A stretch of DNA of 64,000 nucleotides from JAUNSR01 sp036655355 (GCA_036655355.1 JAVVQG010000003.1:1-64000), one strand, 5' to 3'; positions 51,240 through 61,213 are shown, counted from the stretch's first letter. The notes: generated by a model not told the origin, from the sequence alone. Made by a program: numbers and translations.

Positions 51240-52826
51240 TTAATAGAATTCATTTTTCATATTGGGATTCGCGGAAAGTTCAGAAGTTGGAATCGGGTAG
51301 ATATTGTATTTCGCATCCGTAGAGATACCCTCCTTCACACCGCCTTTCCAATGCCAGGTGTAACTGTCGCCGGTAAACTTACCGAAACGGATCAGGTCTG
51401 TTCGGCGTACGCACTCCCAATAGAGTTCGCGGCCGCGCTCATCCAGTAAAAAGTCGAGCGTCAGTTCATTTTCGCCAATTGCTCCGGTTTGATTACCGTA
51501 AGCTCGTTCCCGGAGCAGATTCACCAGCCGTAACGCTTCGCTTTTCGAACCACCCGCTCCTCCGCGTACCACCGCTTCCGCATACATCAGGTACACATCG
51601 CCCAGACGGAAAAGCGGAAAGTCGGTAGACACACCTTTCGAGGAAGTGGGTGACGCTGCTTCGCCGGCATCGGTAAGGTTGGTCCATTTCTCCACCATAT
51701 ATCCTTGAGATTGATCGTCCATCTTGTCCAGCGTAGCGGCTTGACCGTCTGTATAAAACATAAACCTGCCGTCGCCTGTATTTTCATGATCCCCGAATAA
51801 AGCCGGTAATTCAGGTCGCACACGAAACATGCTCCAGGCTGTTTCACATCCGTAATCGGCAGGTTTCTGGGTGGAATTACCGGAGATAGCCCCACACACA
51901 ATCAGCGTGGTAGCGCCCCACGATACGGTATTGACACCGTCTATGGCCAAAGGAAAGATGATCTCATTGGTTCGTTTGTGGTTATCGGCATTGAATAGAC
52001 GTGCGTATTGCGGTTCGAGTGAATAACCCGCTTGGATGATCTTATTGCAATAAGCGATGCATTCGGTATTGAACGGTTTACCGCTGTACACCTCGCCATT
52101 GAGATACAAGCGTGCCAAAAGCGTCCAGGCCGCACCTTTCCCGGCACGAGCGTATTCACAAGTAGCTCGGTCGGAAAGCTGCTCCTCGATATCAGTCAAC
52201 TCATTGATTACGAAATCGAACAGATCGGCCCGTTTATAGCAAGGGGGTATATACGCTCCAACGGGATCATTTTCATCTACGAAAGGCACGTTACCGTAGA
52301 AATCGAGCGCATGCGAATAGGCGAGCGCCCGCAGAAAGCGAGCCTCGGCACGGAATGTCTTCAGTTCATCCTGTTCCTGTGACGGGAAAGAGGCGATCTT
52401 CTCATCGGATGCGTTCCGCAAGAACTCATTGCAAAGGGCAATGGTATAATAGATGCGGTAATACATATCGCTTACCCAGATGTCGTTGGCATCCCATTTC
52501 ATGTAGGCCATACCCGTCATGCTATTCCCTTCCAGCCACGTATAGGCGATCTCTTCGGTGGGCACCTCCTGCAGGTTAAAGAAGATACGCATGTAATCGT
52601 GTCCCGAATTACTGGACAGATCGGCATTGCCACCTCCCTCTTCCTGGCCCGCTATTACGAATGAGGCGTACAATTTGGCCAAAACGGATTTATAACCCGC
52701 CACGGAAGTATACACTTTGGACGGAGTGGTTTCGATCACCGGAACCTGATTCAGGTCGTCAAGGCACGATGTCAATGAGCAGGAACCGATCGCTGCTGCA
52801 AGAATATATTTATAGAGTGTTTTCAT
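51240..52826 (-). CDS. SusD/RagB-family nutrient-binding lipoprotein
   Basis: The lid of the SusC/D importer. It is 528 residues, lipobox LTSC (Cys21). TPR-like helical core with family segments: YKSVLAKLYASFVIAG, AEARFLRALAYSHALDFYGN (the SusD signature), and the C-terminal LDFLLDERGRELYWECVRRT and the ending YPIPTSELSANPNMKN. All are typical and complete. It follows susC by 24 nt, the usual pairing. Confidence 0.97.
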   Translation of the reverse strand: MKTLYKYILAAAIGSCSLTSCLDDLNQVPVIETTPSKVYTSVAGYKSVLAKLYASFVIAGQEEGGGNADLSSNSGHDYMRIFFNLQEVPTEEIAYTWLEGNSMTGMAYMKWDANDIWVSDMYYRIYYTIALCNEFLRNASDEKIASFPSQEQDELKTFRAEARFLRALAYSHALDFYGNVPFVDENDPVGAYIPPCYKRADLFDFVINELTDIEEQLSDRATCEYARAGKGAAWTLLARLYLNGEVYSGKPFNTECIAYCNKIIQAGYSLEPQYARLFNADNHKRTNEIIFPLAIDGVNTVSWGATTLIVCGAISGNSTQKPADYGCETAWSMFRVRPELPALFGDHENTGDGRFMFYTDGQAATLDKMDDQSQGYMVEKWTNLTDAGEAASPTSSKGVSTDFPLFRLGDVYLMYAEAVVRGGAGGSKSEALRLVNLLRERAYGNQTGAIGENELTLDFLLDERGRELYWECVRRTDLIRFGKFTGDSYTWHWKGGVKEGISTDAKYNIYPIPTSELSANPNMKNEFY

Positions 52827-52850
52827 TTGTATTTTATCTATTTTTCCTAC

Positions 52851-55817
52851 TTAGAATTCAAAAGACACATTTACCGAATAAGTTCTCGGACGCGGATAGA
52901 AAGAGCTGTCGAAGCCGTTCGGAAGTTCCGGATCCACTCCGGTATAATTGGTAATGGTGAATACGTTTTGGATCAGTGCGGAAACGCGCAACCGGGCACC
53001 TTTTACAATCTGACCGAAATCATAACCGACGGAGAGGTTGTCCATCTTCAGGAATGAAGCATTCTCCACATAATAATCCGATAAATGTTGGCGGGAGCGG
53101 AATCCGGTTTCAAGGTAACTCCGGGAGAGGTTGTTCAGCTGATAATCGTTGTACGACATCGTTCCGAATGCTCCCGTGTTCATCGCCATCGCATTGTATG
53201 CATAGTTGCCGATACTGGCCCGCAACACAGCCGAAAGCGACCAGTTTTTATAGCGTACCTGTGTATTGAAACCCAGCAGCCAATCAGGAGCGGGAGAGTG
53301 GTATCGGTAGAGGTCGCCCGAGTTGATCACCTCGTCGCCGTTGAGGTCGGCATACGCTCCTTCGATCGGTTTCCCCTGTTCGTTATAAAGCTGTTTATAC
53401 ACATAAAACATGTAGGGGGAGAAACCTTCGGTAAGCACCTGCACATAGGTGTTGTCTACCGTCGGACCGGCAGGCGTATTGGTGATTGCGGCCCCCTCTA
53501 CGATAGAGAGGTTGGTGATCTTGACAGATTGGAAAGTGGCATTTACACCCACGTTCCAATTCACATCCTTTGTGTCGATCAGAACTCCGTTGAGCTGCAT
53601 CTCCACACCATGACTGGAAACCTTACCAACATTGGTCAGAATCGTTTTATCGAAGTTGGTACCCGCAGCTGCCGGTACGGTGGCAAGAAGGTCTTTTGTT
53701 TTACGCGAATAGTAATCCACCGTTCCGTTGATTCGGTTATTGACAAAACCGAAATCAAAGCCTGCATTGTAAGATTTCGTGGTTTCCCACTTCAGGTTGG
53801 AGACATATGCTTCGGGACGATACGTGGGATAATAAACATCGCCGAAAAGGTAATAGGCTCCGGGCTGACTGAGGGTATAGACGGGGAGGTAACCGTAATT
53901 ACCGATTCCTTCCTGCTGTCCCGTCACCCCGTAGCTCAAACGCAATTTGAGGTTGCTGACAGCCTCTGCCTCCTGCATAAATTCCTCCTGAGTGATACGC
54001 CAGCCAAAAGCTACCGAAGGAAAGGTACCCCAGCGGTTGGCACTGCCAAAACGTGACGTACCGTCGCGACGAATGGTTGCCGTAAGCAGGTATTTGGAGT
54101 CGTATGAATAGTTTGCACGTCCATAAAAGGAGATCAAGGTGTGTCGCTGATCGATAGCCCCGATCACGTTCTGAGCCTCCCCGAGCGTATTGTATTCCGA
54201 ATAAGCGGGCGTATTGGAGCGCCAATACTGATAATCGTATCCCCCTGTCACGTCGAGCATACTGCTTATCTTTTCAAACTCTTTGCGATAATTCAGGTAA
54301 GCGGAGAACAGCTTATTGGTTTTCTCCTGAGGTCCGTATTTGTAATCGCGTCCATTAGAGGTGAAAGCGGATGCGGCTTCCGCGGGCACATACACCGTAC
54401 CTTCTCCGGTAGCATAATCGTAGCCGAACGTTCCGTGAATACGCAATTCGGGCAAGAAATGGAACTTATAATCCGCATCTGCATTTCCCACAAGACGTTT
54501 CACCGTACTTCGTGAATCGCGTTGTTCAAGCACCCCCAGCGGATTGAGTACGGCACGCGTCACCGGAATTCCGGAAGGATCTATCGCTTCTGTAAAACCG
54601 CCGAACCGATCTTCGCCCGAATAGATGCCCAGGGTAGGATTCATGGTCGCCGCATTCCAGATTGCGCTGGCATCGGCAAACCGGTTCTTATTGAGTGCAC
54701 CTTTCACATTGAGGTTGAATTTCAGATAATCCTTGAAGAAAGCGGGATTGAGGTTGAGGTTTCCCGTCACACGTTCGGCTCTGTCACTCTTCAGAATCCC
54801 CTCTTGGTTGTAGTAACCCACCGAAGCGCGGAAAGGGAAATTACGTACGATGCGTCCGGTGAGACTCACGTTATTATCCGTTCCGAAAGCATTCTGATAG
54901 ATTGCATCGTTCCAATTCGTGTTTTCGGTTCCCAACAAAGATCTCTGATTGCCGTTTCCCTCCGTTTGTACCACGTTCACAAACTCTTCATACGATAACA
55001 TCGAAGCGGTTTTCGTTCGTGTCTGAATCGATTGGACCGAGCTGACAGAGAGTTTCAACTTCTCCGAATCACCTTTTTTCGTAGTGATCATCAACACCCC
55101 GTTGGATGCTCTCGAACCGTAAATCGCGGTGGAGGAGGCATCTTTGAGTACCGTCATCGTTTCAATGTCATTCGGATTGATCAGGTTCAGAAAATTATCG
55201 CTGTTACCGCTGATACCGTCGGCTTCCAACGGAACACCGTCTAATACGATTAACGGCGCATTACTTGCGTTCAGCGAAGCTCCTCCACGGATGCGGATCG
55301 TACTCCCGGATGTGGGTGAACCGCTGTTGGACATGATCTGTACACCGGCCACCTTTCCATTGATGAGCTGCTCCGGAGAACTCACTCCTCCGTTAAAATC
55401 CTTTGCACTGACCGTCTGCACCGATCCCGTGAGGTCGTTCTTACGGGTGGTTCCGTAGCCGACCACCACCACTTCATTCAGATTCTTCGACTCCGGCTCC
55501 AGGGCTACGTCGATCACCTTTCTACCTTTTACGGGAATGATTTGTGTCTGATACCCCAGGTATGAGAATTGCAGGGATTTGTCGGCAGGCGCTTCGAGCC
55601 GGTAAGCACCGTCGAAATCACTCACCGTACCGCTTTTTTCTCCCATGATCAAGACGGCGACACCAATCAGCGGTTCACCACTTTCATCTACTACTTTTCC
55701 CGTCACGGTATGTGTTCCGGACTGAGCTTTCAGTATCCCGCTGCCACACCAGGGAAGGAGACAATGCATGAGCATGACAAACACTACCCGAAGGAGTGTT
55801 GAAGTTGTGTGTTTCAT
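52851..55817 (-). CDS. SusC/RagA-family TonB-dependent outer-membrane transporter
   Basis: A 988-residue TonB-dependent importer for oligosaccharides (here probably galacto-oligosaccharides). Signal peptide, carboxypeptidase-D-like domain (VTGKVVDESGEPLIGVAVLI, about 38-57), TonB box region, plug (NEVVVVGYGTTRKNDLTGSV; VAGVQIMSNSGSPTSGSTIR), and a 22-strand barrel ending VSFEF with a terminal phenylalanine. No STN domain, so it does not signal to an anti-sigma factor; control comes from the divergent sensor. First gene of the PUL operon. A perfect -7 box was not found upstream. Confidence 0.97.
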   Translation of the reverse strand: MKHTTSTLLRVVFVMLMHCLLPWCGSGILKAQSGTHTVTGKVVDESGEPLIGVAVLIMGEKSGTVSDFDGAYRLEAPADKSLQFSYLGYQTQIIPVKGRKVIDVALEPESKNLNEVVVVGYGTTRKNDLTGSVQTVSAKDFNGGVSSPEQLINGKVAGVQIMSNSGSPTSGSTIRIRGGASLNASNAPLIVLDGVPLEADGISGNSDNFLNLINPNDIETMTVLKDASSTAIYGSRASNGVLMITTKKGDSEKLKLSVSSVQSIQTRTKTASMLSYEEFVNVVQTEGNGNQRSLLGTENTNWNDAIYQNAFGTDNNVSLTGRIVRNFPFRASVGYYNQEGILKSDRAERVTGNLNLNPAFFKDYLKFNLNVKGALNKNRFADASAIWNAATMNPTLGIYSGEDRFGGFTEAIDPSGIPVTRAVLNPLGVLEQRDSRSTVKRLVGNADADYKFHFLPELRIHGTFGYDYATGEGTVYVPAEAASAFTSNGRDYKYGPQEKTNKLFSAYLNYRKEFEKISSMLDVTGGYDYQYWRSNTPAYSEYNTLGEAQNVIGAIDQRHTLISFYGRANYSYDSKYLLTATIRRDGTSRFGSANRWGTFPSVAFGWRITQEEFMQEAEAVSNLKLRLSYGVTGQQEGIGNYGYLPVYTLSQPGAYYLFGDVYYPTYRPEAYVSNLKWETTKSYNAGFDFGFVNNRINGTVDYYSRKTKDLLATVPAAAGTNFDKTILTNVGKVSSHGVEMQLNGVLIDTKDVNWNVGVNATFQSVKITNLSIVEGAAITNTPAGPTVDNTYVQVLTEGFSPYMFYVYKQLYNEQGKPIEGAYADLNGDEVINSGDLYRYHSPAPDWLLGFNTQVRYKNWSLSAVLRASIGNYAYNAMAMNTGAFGTMSYNDYQLNNLSRSYLETGFRSRQHLSDYYVENASFLKMDNLSVGYDFGQIVKGARLRVSALIQNVFTITNYTGVDPELPNGFDSSFYPRPRTYSVNVSFEF

Positions 55818-55930
55818 TCGTATTTATTTAAGGGTTCCATAATAATCGCATGCCATCGGCATTCCTACCAAAGTGAAATTCTGACGGTAGAAATCGATTA
55901 CGATGCAATATTAGGCCTTTTTGATGCCCT

Positions 55931-55945
55931 ATTTTAGGATAAAAT
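55931..55945. promoter_or_regulatory. Short dyad between susC and the sensor gene
   Basis: ATTTTA, GGA, TAAAAT: a 6-bp inverted repeat in the 203-nt divergent intergenic region. A possible operator for the AraC-type domain of the neighbouring sensor, though AraC proteins more often use direct repeats. CATATTTG at 55970-55977 is a near match to the -7 box for the sensor gene. Confidence 0.3.
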
Positions 55946-56020
55946 GGACAAAAAATGACAGAATTTAGACATATTTGCGACATCTTATTTTTCATATCCC
56001 TTGAAGTACCTGATTAAACC

Positions 56021-59000
56021 ATGAGAATTCAGACCATTATCTATTTTCTCCTTTTCTTTCTCATCTGCCCTATGCGTACGGTAAGTATGGGAATAGAAAG
56101 TAAAGAAATCATACCCGATCAATTTTATACCTTGAATAAAAGCGAGGGGTTGTCCGACCCCACTGTTTATTGCTTTTTACAAGATCGGGAAGGGTACGTC
56201 TGGATCGGAACAGCAAACGGGCTGAACCGGTACGACGGCTACCGAATGACCGAATACCGTGCCGTATCGGGTGATTCGACTTCCCTAAGTCACTCCCGGA
56301 TCAACTGCATGATTGAATTGAATTCGGGAATCCTGCTGATCGGCACCGACCAGGGGATTAATCGTTTCGACAAAAGCACCGGACATTTCTCCTCCTTACC
56401 GATGGGGCGCTCCTTATCTGCCAAATTCTTCTGCCTAAGTCCCGAGGGCCTCCTTTGGATCGGTACCAACAACGGTTTATTCCAATACAACCTCAACTCC
56501 GGAACATGGATCCATTTCAACAGAAATTCCGCAGAACACTATTTCCCGGGCGATTACGTCCCGTGCGGTTTCTTAGATGACGACGGTTGGTTGTATACCG
56601 GATCGCACAACTGTTTCTGCAAGATCTCCCCAGCCGGAGAAGTGGTTCAACTTACATTCCCCACTCCCGCATCCATTTCGGGTAGGGGTACGGGCGGCGA
56701 TTTGCTACTGTCGATACACAAAGACCTTTCAGATTCCGCTCAGTGGTTTCTGGGTACTGAAAAAGGATTATGGAAAGTGAATACACGCACCGGAGAGAGC
56801 AAAGGATACCTACCGAACAACCCCATCAAAACACTTCTTTACGACAACGAGCAGAATCTCTGGATCGGAACCGACAACGGCCTCGTTATTTATGATCAGA
56901 GCAGAGAGCGTTTTGTGCTCAGAACACACAATATCGAAAATAAAAGTTCATTGATCAACAATGTGGTATGGAGCATTTTCAAGGATGCCGACAACACCAT
57001 GTGGCTCGGTACGGCAAATGGCATTTCGCTCTATTTCGACAACACGAACTTCCGCTTCGTTTCCGTTAAGAATCTTACCGGCGTAACGGACGGCATCGAG
57101 GTATCTTCCATTTTACAGGATGAGGAGGTGCTTTGGCTGGGGGGCTCCAACGGTCTGATCCGCCATGACCTTCAACGACACGCTTCCGATTGGTTCAAAG
57201 CCGAGTCGAACGCTCCTCACGCCCTATCGCACAACAAAGTACGCTTTCTCTATCCCGATGCGAATTCCGTGTGGATCGCCACGGACGGTGGATTAAACCG
57301 ATACGACCGGAAAAGCGGAAGGATCATCTCCTATGTGATAACCGAACCCAGCGGACTTTACAATTCCAATTGGATGTATAGCATTGCGGAGGATCGTTCG
57401 GGTGCTTTGTGGCTGGGTACATACGAAGGAGGGATCTTTGTGGTTGATAAAGAGAAACTGCTGGGCTGCAACGGAGTAGTCGCAGCGGATCGTCATTTCA
57501 ACAATGCACATCCCCTAGCGCCATTATCGGAAAATATCGTGAACTCCATCGTAATTGATTCCTTGGGTTCCGTTTGGGCGGCGACAGATAATTACGGGGT
57601 GAATCACATACTTCACGATTCGGCAACGGTTCGTCAGATACGCCTGGAAGGGAATCAGCTGAACTGCAATCAGACCCGCTGTTTGTCGATCGCTCCCGAC
57701 GGCAGGATCTGGCTCGGTACGGAGAACGGCCTTTCGGTACTTTCGCCCGATAAAAAGAACTTTCGACCCTTTGCGGGGGATAAGATTCACGGGGCGGTAT
57801 CCTTTATGACCTTTGTCGGCCCGCAGGTTTGGTTCTCCTCTCCGAATGGTCTTCAGGCAGTGGATTTGGAGCGACAGACGATACAAAATGTCTCCCTGGG
57901 CGGCTACAGCAGCTACTGCTCTTATTTTCATCCTCAGAACAATACGATGTATATCGGGTCGACCGACGGCTTTCTTCTTTTTCATCCCGATTCGATCCGT
58001 GAACCGGAGCGTCCGTTACTCGCTGTCACCAACCTGTTAATCGCCAATAAACCGGTGGAAGTGGGTAAAAGCTACCATCATAATGTCATTCTGCAACATT
58101 CGATGAGCGTGCAGAAAAGCATCCGGCTCGACTATAACCAAAATTCTTTCGCATTGGAATTTTCGTCGTTCTGCTTCGACCCCTCGATTGAAACGGGATA
58201 CGGCTATCGTTTGAAAGGGTTGGACGATGAATGGCAATTTAATGATGCCCGAAACAACAAGGCTACTTTCATCAACGTTCCGCCGGGCAACTACCTGTTC
58301 GAAGTGTGTAGTCTGGGAAGCGACGGGCTGCCCACCGACAACATCCGTACACTGGCGATAGAGATCCGAAACGTATGGTTTAAGACCCTGACGGCTAAGA
58401 TTCTTTATGTATTTCTATTTCTGGCCCTGCTGTTTTGGATTCGGCGCACGGTACGAATGAAACACCGTTTCAACATCGAACGGGTGAAGATGAATCAGGC
58501 CTTAACACTCATCCGTTCGAAGACCGATTTCTTCGTAAATGCATCGGAAGAGTTCGTGACTCCTTTAAATACCATTTTAAGCGAAGTGGGACGATTGACG
58601 ATCTCCGAGCGCGAGAAGCTACACGCCCGTGATTTAAAGGCGATACAACAGAGCGCCAAAGAGATTCAAAACCTGCTTACGGGGATGTTGTTGCATAAAG
58701 AGGAAAATATCAGGATTCCCCTCTTACCCTCCTCCACCCTTTTGCCGCTTTTGGTGGAGGGCGTTTTTGAACGGATGCGACCTACATTCGAGCAGAAACA
58801 ATTGAAAGCGACGCTGTTCTGTGAGGATGTTCCCTTTATATTCCAACTGGATCAGGCGAAGATAGAAACCGCTCTGACGCACTTACTCACAAATAGCATC
58901 CGGTTTACGGCACCGGGAGGTGAGATCGGAGTGGAAGTACGCATCCGCGAATTACACGAACAACGCATTACGGTGGGTATAGAGATTGCCGATTCCGGAT

Positions 59001-59647
59001 GTGGAATTCCGGCAGAGGAGCTGCCTAAGGTCTTTGACCGTTATTACCAAGCCGGAAAAAGTCCCCTCAACGGTCGCCAGGGATCGGGAATCGGTCTGTC
59101 TGTGGCCAAAGCGATTCTTGAAGAACACGACGGCTCTATCCGTATTGATTCGATACCGGGACACGGTACAAAGGTCACCCTGTTGATAAGTTCTTTTCCC
59201 GAACCTCTACCGGAAAAGAACAGTCACACCCTTCCGGAAACAATTGCAAACGGAGATCCAACCCCTTACCGTTCCGAGAAGGAGTCGGAAGAGGTTCTTA
59301 AGCGGGAGGAGATCGATCCGCGAGATGAACAATTCATGCAGCAGATTACGGCACTGATAGACGGTTCTCTCTCTGATCCGGATCTGAATGTGGAGTTTTT
59401 ATGTAAGAAAAGCGGGTACGGAAATAAGTATGTATATCGTAAAATCAAACAGAATACCGGCATGAACGTGGTGGAATACATTCGGAGCATACGCATAAAA
59501 AAGGCAGCTATGCTCTTAAAGGAGAACAAGCTGCCGATTTCTGAGATCATGTATCTGGTAGGATTCTCGAACCACTCTTACTTTACGAAGTGTTTCAGAA
59601 ACCAATATGACGTCTCACCAAAGGAGTATATGAAACAGGAAGGATAG
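56021..59647 (+). CDS. Hybrid two-component-like PUL sensor/regulator lacking phosphotransfer parts
   Basis: A 1208-residue membrane sensor-regulator, the expected controller of the adjacent PUL. Signal peptide, about 12 visible beta-propeller Reg_prop repeats (e.g. YVWIGTANGLNRYDGY, LWLGTYEGG) to ~650, Y_Y_Y domain (~690-780), one membrane helix (~790-808), a HisKA-like helix (~825-900), HATPase_c (~930-1059) with HLLTNSIRF, IADSGCGIP and GSGIGLSVA, and an AraC-type helix-turn-helix at 1102-1208. Two departures: the HisKA box reads FFVNASEEFVTPL, so the usual histidine is Glu843, and no receiver domain lies between HATPase and HTH, only a ~42-residue linker (1060-1101). The reading frame is unbroken. 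Confidence 0.93.
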   Translation: MRIQTIIYFLLFFLICPMRTVSMGIESKEIIPDQFYTLNKSEGLSDPTVYCFLQDREGYVWIGTANGLNRYDGYRMTEYRAVSGDSTSLSHSRINCMIELNSGILLIGTDQGINRFDKSTGHFSSLPMGRSLSAKFFCLSPEGLLWIGTNNGLFQYNLNSGTWIHFNRNSAEHYFPGDYVPCGFLDDDGWLYTGSHNCFCKISPAGEVVQLTFPTPASISGRGTGGDLLLSIHKDLSDSAQWFLGTEKGLWKVNTRTGESKGYLPNNPIKTLLYDNEQNLWIGTDNGLVIYDQSRERFVLRTHNIENKSSLINNVVWSIFKDADNTMWLGTANGISLYFDNTNFRFVSVKNLTGVTDGIEVSSILQDEEVLWLGGSNGLIRHDLQRHASDWFKAESNAPHALSHNKVRFLYPDANSVWIATDGGLNRYDRKSGRIISYVITEPSGLYNSNWMYSIAEDRSGALWLGTYEGGIFVVDKEKLLGCNGVVAADRHFNNAHPLAPLSENIVNSIVIDSLGSVWAATDNYGVNHILHDSATVRQIRLEGNQLNCNQTRCLSIAPDGRIWLGTENGLSVLSPDKKNFRPFAGDKIHGAVSFMTFVGPQVWFSSPNGLQAVDLERQTIQNVSLGGYSSYCSYFHPQNNTMYIGSTDGFLLFHPDSIREPERPLLAVTNLLIANKPVEVGKSYHHNVILQHSMSVQKSIRLDYNQNSFALEFSSFCFDPSIETGYGYRLKGLDDEWQFNDARNNKATFINVPPGNYLFEVCSLGSDGLPTDNIRTLAIEIRNVWFKTLTAKILYVFLFLALLFWIRRTVRMKHRFNIERVKMNQALTLIRSKTDFFVNASEEFVTPLNTILSEVGRLTISEREKLHARDLKAIQQSAKEIQNLLTGMLLHKEENIRIPLLPSSTLLPLLVEGVFERMRPTFEQKQLKATLFCEDVPFIFQLDQAKIETALTHLLTNSIRFTAPGGEIGVEVRIRELHEQRITVGIEIADSGCGIPAEELPKVFDRYYQAGKSPLNGRQGSGIGLSVAKAILEEHDGSIRIDSIPGHGTKVTLLISSFPEPLPEKNSHTLPETIANGDPTPYRSEKESEEVLKREEIDPRDEQFMQQITALIDGSLSDPDLNVEFLCKKSGYGNKYVYRKIKQNTGMNVVEYIRSIRIKKAAMLLKENKLPISEIMYLVGFSNHSYFTKCFRNQYDVSPKEYMKQEG

Positions 59648-59649
59648 TT

Positions 59650-59693
59650 TTATTCACACCTTATTCATACCTTATTCATACCTTATTCATACC
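59650..59693. repeat. Four tandem copies of an 11-bp repeat across the end of the GH3-type gene
   Basis: TTATTCACACC (59650-59660) and three copies of TTATTCATACC (59661-59671, 59672-59682, 59683-59693). On the minus strand they read GGTATGAATAA; one copy supplies the codons M-N-K-V and the TGA stop of the downstream gene. The period is not a multiple of three, so changing copy number would alter the C-terminus only slightly. Confidence 0.9.
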
Positions 59694-61187
59694 CATCAGT
59701 TCTTCCAGGTAGGTGCGACTGTTGCTTAGGCGTGGTATCTTATGCTGGCCTCCGAGCTTCCCTTTGTTTTTAAGCCAGTCGTGGAAGAGTCCCGTACGGG
59801 CCGGGATCAGCTCCAAACGGTCCAGGAAGAGTCCTTTATAGCGTTTGGCTTCATAATCGGAGTTCAGGTTCTGCAATTCGCGGTCAAGGATTTCGGCGAA
59901 CTCCTCCGTAGAGGCAGGCGCTTTTGAGAACTCGATGAGCCAGGTGTGGTGTCCTTTCTTATTTCCACTCATGAACGTGGGGCCGGCTGTGTATTCTGTC
60001 ACGACCGCTCCCGTTTTCTCACAGGCGATTTCGATCCCCTTATCGGCATTCGCCACCATCAGTTCTTCCCCGAAAGCGTTGATATAATGCTTGGTACGTC
60101 CGGTTATAATGAATTTATAGGGATTTACGGAAGTAAACTTCACGGTATCGCCGATGATGTAGCGCCAGAGTCCCGAGTTCGTACTGATCACAACGGCATA
60201 GTTGCGGCCCGGTTCCACCTGCCACAAAGGAACAACTGTGGGTTTCGGCGCATCAATCTCCTCCAACGGAATAAATTCGAAGAACACCCCCAAGTCGATC
60301 ATCAGAAGCATCGATGCATCGTTGAAATCGTTCTGAATGCCAAAGAATCCCTCCGAAGCGTTATAGGTCTCCACATAATGCATCTGATCGGAAGGGATCA
60401 GCTCTTTGTATTGTTCGCGATAGGGCGCGAAACTGATTCCTCCGTGAAAGAACACCTCCAGATTCGGCCACACTTCGAGCAGGTTCTTCTTATTCTCTTT
60501 CTGCAGGATTTTCTTAATCAACACCAGAAACCAAGAGGGTACGCCAGACATGTTTGTTACGTTCTCCTTCACTGTTGAGTTTGCCATCGCCTCTAGCTTG
60601 GCTTCCCATTCATCCATCAGTGCGATCTCCTTACTGGGTACGCGAATCATATCCACCATGAAACTGACGTTCTGAATCAATACGGCCGATAAATCGCCGT
60701 AATGAATATTCTCTGCCAACTCATCGGGTTTGTGGCTTCCTCCGAGAATCAACCCTTTGCCGGACAAGAAGCGACTCTCCGGATTCATACGCAGGTAAAT
60801 GGCTACGGCATCCTTCCCGCCCTGATAATGGCACTCGTCAAGCGCTTCGCGGCTGACCGGAATGAATTTACTTTTGTCATTGGTCGTACCCGAAGATTTT
60901 GCAAACCAAACGATGTCGCTTCCCCACAAGATGTTCTGTTCGCCACGCAACATCCGTTCCACGTAAGGTTTTACCTCTTCGTAAGTTTGGAGCGGCACCC
61001 TTTTGGAAAACTCATCGTAGGTGTCGATCGTATTGTAGTCGTATTTTTTTCCCCATTCCGTATTCCGTGCTGCCATAATCAGACGGTATAACTGATTCTG
61101 TTGGATCATCAGGGTGTCTGTGGCATATCGGTCTATCTCTCGCAATCTCTTCTGAAATGCGAAAGTGAGTAATTTAGTTGTATTCAT
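59676..61187 (-). CDS. GH3 auxin-responsive promoter family acyl-adenylating protein
   Basis: A 503-residue protein of the GH3/JAR1-like family, which in plants joins amino acids to hormones through an acyl-adenylate. The bacterial role is unknown. Signs: WFAKSSGTTNDKSKFIPVSR (ATP-binding loop, about 107-126), LGVFFEFIPLEEIDA, and VISTNSGLWRYIIGDTVKFT. No signal peptide. Start set at ATG 61185-61187; a GTG 6 nt upstream also opens the frame. The C-terminus and stop codon fall within an 11-bp tandem repeat. Confidence 0.9.
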   Translation of the reverse strand: MNTTKLLTFAFQKRLREIDRYATDTLMIQQNQLYRLIMAARNTEWGKKYDYNTIDTYDEFSKRVPLQTYEEVKPYVERMLRGEQNILWGSDIVWFAKSSGTTNDKSKFIPVSREALDECHYQGGKDAVAIYLRMNPESRFLSGKGLILGGSHKPDELAENIHYGDLSAVLIQNVSFMVDMIRVPSKEIALMDEWEAKLEAMANSTVKENVTNMSGVPSWFLVLIKKILQKENKKNLLEVWPNLEVFFHGGISFAPYREQYKELIPSDQMHYVETYNASEGFFGIQNDFNDASMLLMIDLGVFFEFIPLEEIDAPKPTVVPLWQVEPGRNYAVVISTNSGLWRYIIGDTVKFTSVNPYKFIITGRTKHYINAFGEELMVANADKGIEIACEKTGAVVTEYTAGPTFMSGNKKGHHTWLIEFSKAPASTEEFAEILDRELQNLNSDYEAKRYKGLFLDRLELIPARTGLFHDWLKNKGKLGGQHKIPRLSNSRTYLEELMGMNKV

Positions 61188-61213
61188 TGACACTTCATTT
61201 AATAGGTCAGTTG

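Noticed and set aside
56021..59647. Sensor gene as a frameshifted pseudogene
   Set aside because: The frame is open for 1208 codons, all propeller repeats, ATPase boxes and the HTH are well kept, and the missing receiver is cleanly replaced by a linker.
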